A stretch of DNA of 64,000 nucleotides, taken from assembly GCA_044223995.1 (NCBI GenBank), contig JBGALE010000006.1, positions 62,001-126,000 of the forward strand, written 5' to 3'. The translations under genes were made by a program, and so were the position numbers. This document shows positions 59,091-64,000 of the stretch, one piece after another. Positions within the stretch are counted from its first letter, which is position 1, and each line of letters begins with the position of its first letter. Source of the DNA: JACMLD01 sp044223995 (GTDB taxonomy: Bacteria; Bacteroidota; Bacteroidia; Chitinophagales; Chitinophagaceae). The notes beneath the pieces are model-generated. The model did not search any database. It was not told the DNA's origin and was given only the letters and a program-made list of their open reading frames with translations.

Positions 59091-60056
59091 ATGAGAAAAT
59101 TTTTCAAAACACTTCTGATTGTAATCGGAAGCGTACTGGTCATTGCCGGAATTTTTGCGGCTTATATTTCGTTGCGGAGCATCCCTTCATTTCCGGTGGA
59201 GAAAAAAGATATCAGCATTACACTGACTACAGCCCGTATTGAGCAGGGAACCAAACTGGCTTCCATGCTATGCAAGAGTTGTCACTATAACGACAACACA
59301 AAAAAATTTACCGGCAGAGAGCTGACAGAGGCACCACAATTTGGAAAAATTTATTCCAGGAACATTACGCACGACAGCATAGCGGGTATTGGCAAATGGA
59401 CGGATGGCGAACTGGTATATTTTCTCCGAACTGGTATCCGGAAAGATGGGCAATATGTACCGCCGTATATGCCCAAACTGATACATATTTCTGATGAAGA
59501 CTTGTATTCCATCATCGCATTCCTGCGGTCCGGCAATGGTTGGGTAGAGGCTGATAATACACGAATGCCGGTATCCAATCCATCCTTTCTTACCAATTTC
59601 CTGGTAACCATCGGCGCTGCAAAACCTTTCTCTTATCCTGCCGCAGCCATTACCGGTCCTGACACGACCGATAAGGTAAAATGGGGCAAATATATTGCCC
59701 TGTACCAATTGGAGTGCTATTCCTGTCATTCCCGTGATTTTGCGAAAAATGACTACTTCGAACCCGAAAAATCCCCCGGCTTTTTCGGAGGCGGCAATAA
59801 AATGTTCACGAAGGAAGGGAAAGAGATATTTACCATGAATATTACCACGGACGAGGCCACAGGTATTGGCAAATGGAGCGAAGAAGAATTTATCAAAGCG
59901 GTCAAATACGGGCAGGTCCCTAACAACCAGCCTGCTTTACGATACCCAATGATCCCCTTCAGCAACCTGACTGATGAAGAGGCAAAAGCAGTGTATGCAT
60001 ATATTAAAACACTGCCGCCTATTCAAAACAAGGTTGAAAGAAAGTTGACCGAATAA
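59091..60056 (+). CDS. Diheme c-type cytochrome, membrane-anchored
   Basis: A 321-residue protein with an N-terminal signal anchor (LLIVIGSVLVIAGIFAAYI). Two heme-binding motifs are present: CKSCH near residue 60 and CYSCH near residue 210. Each is followed by a Met-bearing region, such as YVPPYMPKLIHISDEDLYSIIAFLRS and YPMIPFSNLTDEEAKAVYAYIKTL. Two similar cytochrome domains are thus tandem. It probably passes electrons in the periplasm; the donor and acceptor are unknown, as no partner oxidase or dehydrogenase is near. Confidence 0.92.
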   Translation: MRKFFKTLLIVIGSVLVIAGIFAAYISLRSIPSFPVEKKDISITLTTARIEQGTKLASMLCKSCHYNDNTKKFTGRELTEAPQFGKIYSRNITHDSIAGIGKWTDGELVYFLRTGIRKDGQYVPPYMPKLIHISDEDLYSIIAFLRSGNGWVEADNTRMPVSNPSFLTNFLVTIGAAKPFSYPAAAITGPDTTDKVKWGKYIALYQLECYSCHSRDFAKNDYFEPEKSPGFFGGGNKMFTKEGKEIFTMNITTDEATGIGKWSEEEFIKAVKYGQVPNNQPALRYPMIPFSNLTDEEAKAVYAYIKTLPPIQNKVERKLTE

Positions 60057-60119
60057 GGCTTCAATGGCTGTTTTCATTTGCGTTTGCCCTAATTTTACGG
60101 CCATAACCCTTTTTTTACC

Positions 60120-60716
60120 ATGGCCAAGATTCGACAACGTAAAAACAGTACACGTAAAGAAACAATTATTGAAACTGCCGCGCGACTGTTTCGCGAGCGT
60201 GGGTACAGCGCTACGTCCATGCGCGATTTGGCCGAACAGGTGGGCGTGGAAGCTGCCAGTTTATATAACCATATCAGTTCAAAGGCTGAAATACTCCAGG
60301 AAATCTGTTTTAAGGTGGCCAATAAATTCATGGGGCAGATAGATAAACTGGATGCCAGTGAAATGCCTGCGATAAAGAAAGTAGAATCCATCCTCCGTTT
60401 CCATATCCAGCAAATGGTTCATCATTATGAAGAAGTGTACGTGAGCGACCGCGAATGGAAACACCTGACAGATCCTTATCTCTCTAATATACAAACGCAA
60501 AGAAGGGTATACCGTCAACGCATTGCCTCTATTATTGAAGAAGGCATAAAGAAAAATGAAATAAAAAAAATCGACGCACCAACTGCCGTACTGATTATGC
60601 TCCATGCTGTAAGTGGTATTGAAAGCTGGCACCGCAGCAAGGAAAAAATTACCGGCGAGGTACTGGAAGAAAATATGATCTCCATACTGATTGGTGGTTT
60701 GCAGAACAACAAATAA
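60120..60716 (+). CDS. TetR/AcrR-family regulator
   Basis: A 198-residue repressor. The DNA-binding helix-turn-helix is ETAARLFRERGYSATSMRDLAEQVGVEAASLYNHISSKAEILQEI. The C-terminal ligand domain is all-helical. It is directly upstream of the PaaE-like gene, with 8 bases between stop and start, so both are co-transcribed. TetR regulators of phenylacetate genes exist, so a link to phenylacetyl-CoA is possible but unproven. It likely regulates its own operon. Confidence 0.92.
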   Translation: MAKIRQRKNSTRKETIIETAARLFRERGYSATSMRDLAEQVGVEAASLYNHISSKAEILQEICFKVANKFMGQIDKLDASEMPAIKKVESILRFHIQQMVHHYEEVYVSDREWKHLTDPYLSNIQTQRRVYRQRIASIIEEGIKKNEIKKIDAPTAVLIMLHAVSGIESWHRSKEKITGEVLEENMISILIGGLQNNK

Positions 60717-60724
60717 ACCGTACT

Positions 60725-61813
60725 GTGGCAACACATTTTCACGCTATCCCAGTAAAAGAAATAAGACGAGAAACCCCGGATTGTATCTCTATCGCATTTG
60801 ATATTCCTGCCGGACTTGACAATGAATTCCGGTTTTCCCATGGACAAAACATCACGGTAAAGACCAGGATTAATGGTGAAGAAGTCAGACGCTCCTATTC
60901 CATCTGCAGCAGCCCGCTTGAACACGAACTGAGAATAGCGGTAAAAAAAGTTTCAGGTGGTGTTTTTTCCACCTGGGCCAATCAATTTTTAAAAAAGGGG
61001 GATATGCTGGAGGTATTATCCCCAACAGGAAAATTTTATACACCGCTCAATAAAGACCAGCAGAAAAACTATGTAGCATTTGCAGCAGGCAGTGGTATTA
61101 CACCGGTGTTGTCGATCATCAAAACGGTATTGGCAACCGAACCGAAAAGTAGTTTCACCCTGGTATATGGTAACCGCAACCGTTCTTCCATTATTTTCCG
61201 GGAAGAACTGGAAGGCATTAAAAATAAATACATCAACCGCTTTGTGCTGCACCATATTTTGAGCCGTGAAAAGACTGATCTGCCGCTGCATCACGGAAGG
61301 ATAGACGCTGCCAAATGTGAAGCTCTCTTTGCACAGCTTATCAATATTAATAACTGTGATGAATTTTTTCTTTGCGGCCCGGAAGAAATGATCTTTAGCG
61401 TAAAAGACTTTCTTGCATCGAAGGGCGTAGCTTCGGATAAAATACATTTTGAACTGTTTACACCTCCCGGTCAGCAATATGCGAAAAAATTATTCTCAGA
61501 AACTGGTGATAAAAAAGACTATGCAGGGCAAACATCGAAAGTGACTGTCCGCCTCGACGGCATTGCCATTGATTTTGATCTTGCTTATGATGGACAAGCT
61601 ATACTGGACGCCGCTGCGAAAGCCGGAACAGAATTACCCTTTTCCTGCAAGGGTGGTGTTTGCGCCACCTGCCGTGCAAAATTGCTGGAAGGAGAAGTTG
61701 CGATGGATACAAACTACGCACTTGAACCCGACGAAATAAAGGCTGGTTATATCCTCACCTGCCAGTCTCATCCACGTTCCCCAAGTTTATTGGTGGATTT
61801 TGATGTCAAGTAG
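60725..61813 (+). CDS. PaaE-like ferredoxin-NADP reductase (phenylacetyl-CoA epoxidase reductase type)
   Basis: A 362-residue reductase with a GTG start. The FAD-binding part has RRSYSICSSP, the NADP part has VAFAAGSGITPVLSIIK and LVYGNRNRSSIIFREELEG, and the C-terminal plant-type 2Fe-2S domain has CKGGVCATCRAKLLEGEV with a fourth Cys in LTCQSHP. This order is that of PaaE, which passes electrons to the PaaABCD oxygenase. No paaABCD or downstream paa genes are in the window, so the partner must lie elsewhere or differ. Other class IA-like reductases cannot be excluded. Confidence 0.85.
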   Translation: MATHFHAIPVKEIRRETPDCISIAFDIPAGLDNEFRFSHGQNITVKTRINGEEVRRSYSICSSPLEHELRIAVKKVSGGVFSTWANQFLKKGDMLEVLSPTGKFYTPLNKDQQKNYVAFAAGSGITPVLSIIKTVLATEPKSSFTLVYGNRNRSSIIFREELEGIKNKYINRFVLHHILSREKTDLPLHHGRIDAAKCEALFAQLININNCDEFFLCGPEEMIFSVKDFLASKGVASDKIHFELFTPPGQQYAKKLFSETGDKKDYAGQTSKVTVRLDGIAIDFDLAYDGQAILDAAAKAGTELPFSCKGGVCATCRAKLLEGEVAMDTNYALEPDEIKAGYILTCQSHPRSPSLLVDFDVK

Positions 61814-61848
61814 TCATTTCTCCTTATTTCCTGGTTGGCCAAACAAAT

Positions 61849-61877
61849 AAGCCTGTATAGTCAGGTGATACAGGCTT
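61849..61877. terminator. Convergent hairpin between the PaaE-like and GH30 genes
   Basis: AAGCCTGTA (61849-61857) and TACAGGCTT (61869-61877) form a perfect 9-bp stem with an 11-base loop. The T-run on the plus side is weak, but the position suits a shared terminator. Confidence 0.55.
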
Positions 61878-61900
61878 ACATAGTTTCTTATAAAAATCAA

Positions 61901-63373
61901 TCAGAACACGAGTGTAGCAATCGAATGTGGCAGGCTGGTTACTTCCACCGCTTTGCCGGCTATAGATAAATGATACGGAATCTTCTGCCCGGATTGGTTC
62001 ATTACTACGACAGCAATCTTTCCATCTTCATTTAAGAATGCTGTTGTCAGTAACTGGCTCCTGCTGCTGGAACTCACAATTCTTTTAGCCCCGGGTTTAA
62101 TGAATTTGGAAAAATGGCCAATGTAATAATAGGCGTTCATATAAATCAACTGCCCGGTTTTTGTATCTGCGTGAATGGGTGCAAAACAAAAGTTTTTAAC
62201 ATGATTGGGGCCGCCCATTTCATCCAGTAAAATATTCCAGTCGGTCCAGCCAACTGTCCCCGCATTGAAATCATTGATCATGGAAGAACCATAAATCTCA
62301 CCCCATTTCCAGTCGTTTACCTGTGCCATATTGAATGGCCCGTTACATCCTTCTGTAAACATGATATTTTTTTCGGGGAAATTTTCTTTCACCCTGCGCA
62401 GGTTGTCAAATTGCATTGTGCCTCCCGTCCATGTTTCGTACCAGTGGAAACCAACGCCCCAGGCGTATTTCGCGGCTTCCGGATCACTGAGTATGGTATT
62501 GGCTCTTTGAAATACCAGGTCGCGGTTATGATCCCACACAATGATCTTCTTATCCCCCAATCCATCTTTTTGAAGCGTAGGCCCTAAAAAGTTTTTCAGA
62601 AAATCGCGCTCTTCTTCAGCGGTATAATTACAGGATTCCCATGTTTGTTTGGCCATCGGCTCGTTTTGTACAGTCACACCCCAAATGGGTATACCCTCTT
62701 TTTCATACGTTTTGATAAATTTTGAAAAATAATTGGCCCAGGGCTGGTAGAAATCTGGTTTCAGCTTACCACCATGCAACATGTCATTGTTGTCTTTCAT
62801 GAATGCAGGCGGGCTCCAGGGGCTCGCAAATAAAGTGAGTTTCCCTCCTGCAGCAGCGATGGCCTGCTTTATCAATGGAATGCGGAATTTCTTATCGTGC
62901 TCCACATTAAATGAAGTAAGTTCTTTATCGCCTTCCGTTACATAAGTGTAACTGTCGCTTGAAAAATCGCAACTGTGGATATTGGTCCGGCCCAATGAAT
63001 AGCCGATACCTTTTTCTTTATCGTAATAGGCGGTCAGTACTTCATCCTGTTTTGCCTTTGGCAATTTGGCAAATGTTTCAGCGGATGCATCTGTCAGTGC
63101 ACCACCAATTCCCAACAGGGTTTGGTGTGTTTGTGATGGATCGACAAATACACAGGGCTGTGTTTCGAATGGCTGACCGAAATCTGTAAAAGACAGTGTA
63201 TCGGTGGGGGATAAACGTAATTGGGTACTGTCGGCAGTTGTATACACCATTACTTTTTTCCCTTCTGTAGAGAAGGAAGCAGCAGGTGCAGCAGTATTTG
63301 TTTTACTTGTATCGCCCTGCTGGTTGCAGGCGAGCAGTGTAATAGCAATCACACCGGGAAGAAATTTTTTCAT
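61901..63373 (-). CDS. GH30 glycosidase lipoprotein
   Basis: A 490-residue GH30 enzyme, lipidated at Cys16 (TLLA-Cys). I chose the ATG at 63373 to match the signal peptide MKKFLPGVIAITLLA. GH30 features are GIGGALTDASAETFAKLPKAKQ, SLGRTNIHSCDFSSDSYTY, LFASPWSPPAFMK and GVTVQNEPMAKQTWESC with the acid/base Glu. The nucleophile Glu is in IMFTEGCNG, and the beta-sandwich closes with HSIATLVF. Members act on beta-1,6-glucan, glucosylceramide or xylan; the substrate is not fixed here. It is followed upstream by a second GH30, so the two are paralogues in tandem. Confidence 0.93.
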   Translation of the reverse strand: MKKFLPGVIAITLLACNQQGDTSKTNTAAPAASFSTEGKKVMVYTTADSTQLRLSPTDTLSFTDFGQPFETQPCVFVDPSQTHQTLLGIGGALTDASAETFAKLPKAKQDEVLTAYYDKEKGIGYSLGRTNIHSCDFSSDSYTYVTEGDKELTSFNVEHDKKFRIPLIKQAIAAAGGKLTLFASPWSPPAFMKDNNDMLHGGKLKPDFYQPWANYFSKFIKTYEKEGIPIWGVTVQNEPMAKQTWESCNYTAEEERDFLKNFLGPTLQKDGLGDKKIIVWDHNRDLVFQRANTILSDPEAAKYAWGVGFHWYETWTGGTMQFDNLRRVKENFPEKNIMFTEGCNGPFNMAQVNDWKWGEIYGSSMINDFNAGTVGWTDWNILLDEMGGPNHVKNFCFAPIHADTKTGQLIYMNAYYYIGHFSKFIKPGAKRIVSSSSRSQLLTTAFLNEDGKIAVVVMNQSGQKIPYHLSIAGKAVEVTSLPHSIATLVF

Positions 63374-63429
63374 TTGCGGCAAGTTTTTGGCTGGGGCCAG
63401 TGTTTGTTTTAGTTATCTGAAAATTCTTA

Positions 63430-64000
63430 TTACCAAACATAAGTGGCAACAGCTCCTGATTCCAGCGTGGTGGCCACCCATTTGTTATTGAATTTGATAT
63501 TAAAGGTAGAGGAAGATGCGCCATCATTTTCAACAATCAGTACTTTTTTACCGGCAGGCGTTTTGAAAGCTACATTTTGTAAGCTTCCGGTGATATTACT
63601 GGCAATTCTAACCGAACCCGCGGGAACAAATTTTGACGCATGGGCCACGATATAGTAGGCAACATTGCGGGTTACAGTACCACCTATCGTTAAAGCTCCT
63701 TTGCAGGTAGTGCATCCACCGCTCGTATGTGGTCCATAAGTTGGATCATTGGCCAGGTTCCATTCGAGCGCTGTCTTGCTCCAGTTGCGCATGGAACCAA
63801 TAATTACATTTTTCAGGTGCCATCTAAGATCACCACCAAAGCTTCCGTTGGACGCGGTATATTGTTCGGTGAAATAAACATTCTTATCAGGATGAACATT
63901 ATGCACCTGTGTCAGCGCAGAAATATCTCCGGCATATAAATGGAATGCAGAACCATCAATAAATACCTTTGCAGCAGGATCGTTTAAGATATTAATAGGA
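63430..64000 (-). CDS. GH30 glycosidase, C-terminal part (cut by the window edge)
   Basis: The frame is open to the window end; about 190 residues are visible. It reads ILNDPAAKVFIDGSAFHLYA, then KNVYFTEQYTASNG with the nucleophile Glu, and the closing beta-sandwich GSLQNVAFKTPAGKKVLIVE with end ESGAVATYVW. It parallels the neighbouring GH30 at 61901 but is clearly diverged (YFTEQ versus MFTEGC). The two are separated by 56 bases and oriented alike. Start and signal peptide lie beyond the window. Confidence 0.88.
   Translation of the reverse strand, partial: PINILNDPAAKVFIDGSAFHLYAGDISALTQVHNVHPDKNVYFTEQYTASNGSFGGDLRWHLKNVIIGSMRNWSKTALEWNLANDPTYGPHTSGGCTTCKGALTIGGTVTRNVAYYIVAHASKFVPAGSVRIASNITGSLQNVAFKTPAGKKVLIVENDGASSSTFNIKFNNKWVATTLESGAVATYVW

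Noticed and set aside
1..64000. Insertion sequences, prophage genes, tRNA or rRNA
   Set aside because: No transposase, integrase, phage structural gene, tRNA-like cloverleaf or rRNA stretch was recognised on either strand. The NUMOD4 protein is the only family with mobile associations.

Overview
The window comes from a Bacteroidota chromosome, most likely the Chitinophagaceae. The signs are two SusC/SusD pairs with SusE/SusF-type lipoproteins, a type IX secretion sorting domain on a GH13 enzyme, a bTHX ribosomal protein gene, DUF4286 and NUMOD4 proteins, many lipoproteins, and many starts preceded by the Bacteroidota promoter pattern TTTG-N16..20-TAnnTTTG. The genus is not resolved. No insertion sequence, prophage, CRISPR array, tRNA or rRNA was seen.

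Layout. 1-10.5 kb, mostly plus: the 3' part of a UvrD/PD-(D/E)XK helicase-nuclease, an Ig-like lipoprotein, recR, a methionine synthase split into two adjacent genes behind a long structured leader, a glycosyltransferase and an outer-membrane protein. 10.5-14.3 kb, minus: CPBP protease, HAD phosphatase, MFS transporter, VOC protein and LOG-family protein in a tight run. 14.4-16.7 kb, plus: exonuclease III, DUF4286, HU and the tiny bTHX gene. 16.7-21.8 kb, minus: pdxH, a Yip1-like membrane protein, pyrH, and the translation cluster rplM-rpsI-rpsB-tsf. 22-22.7 kb: an HD-domain protein.

22.7-39 kb is the most unusual block: three paralogous FG-GAP/ASPIC-UnbV lipoproteins of about 1,110 residues, two of them downstream of a SusC/SusD pair. 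A divergent LacI-type regulator lies beside this pair, with a perfect CGCAAACGTTTGCG palindrome in front of it. 40-50.7 kb is a starch/alpha-glucan utilization locus: NUDIX-type regulator, SusC, SusD, SusE-like, SusF-like and a T9SS-secreted GH13 enzyme. Two copies of GTGTA-N5-TACAC stand just upstream of its susC.

50.8-61.8 kb is mainly housekeeping and mixed genes: ligA, a NUMOD4/HNH protein, DUF2461, asd, a lamin-tail protein, a PfkB sugar kinase, SRPBCC, a diheme cytochrome c, and a TetR regulator with a PaaE-like reductase. 61.9-64 kb has two tandem GH30 glycosidases, the second cut by the window end.

The sharpest regulatory find is upstream of asd. On the minus strand there is a strong promoter, a 16-codon leader peptide rich in Lys and Thr codons, an antiterminator segment overlapping its end, and a T-tailed terminator, all before the asd start. 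This is the layout of a ribosome-mediated attenuator for the aspartate-family pathway. Other leads are the long metH leader, the twin dyads at the starch locus, the dyad between the first FG-GAP gene and its divergent neighbour, and the shared non-repeat signature in the C-terminal part of the three FG-GAP lipoproteins.
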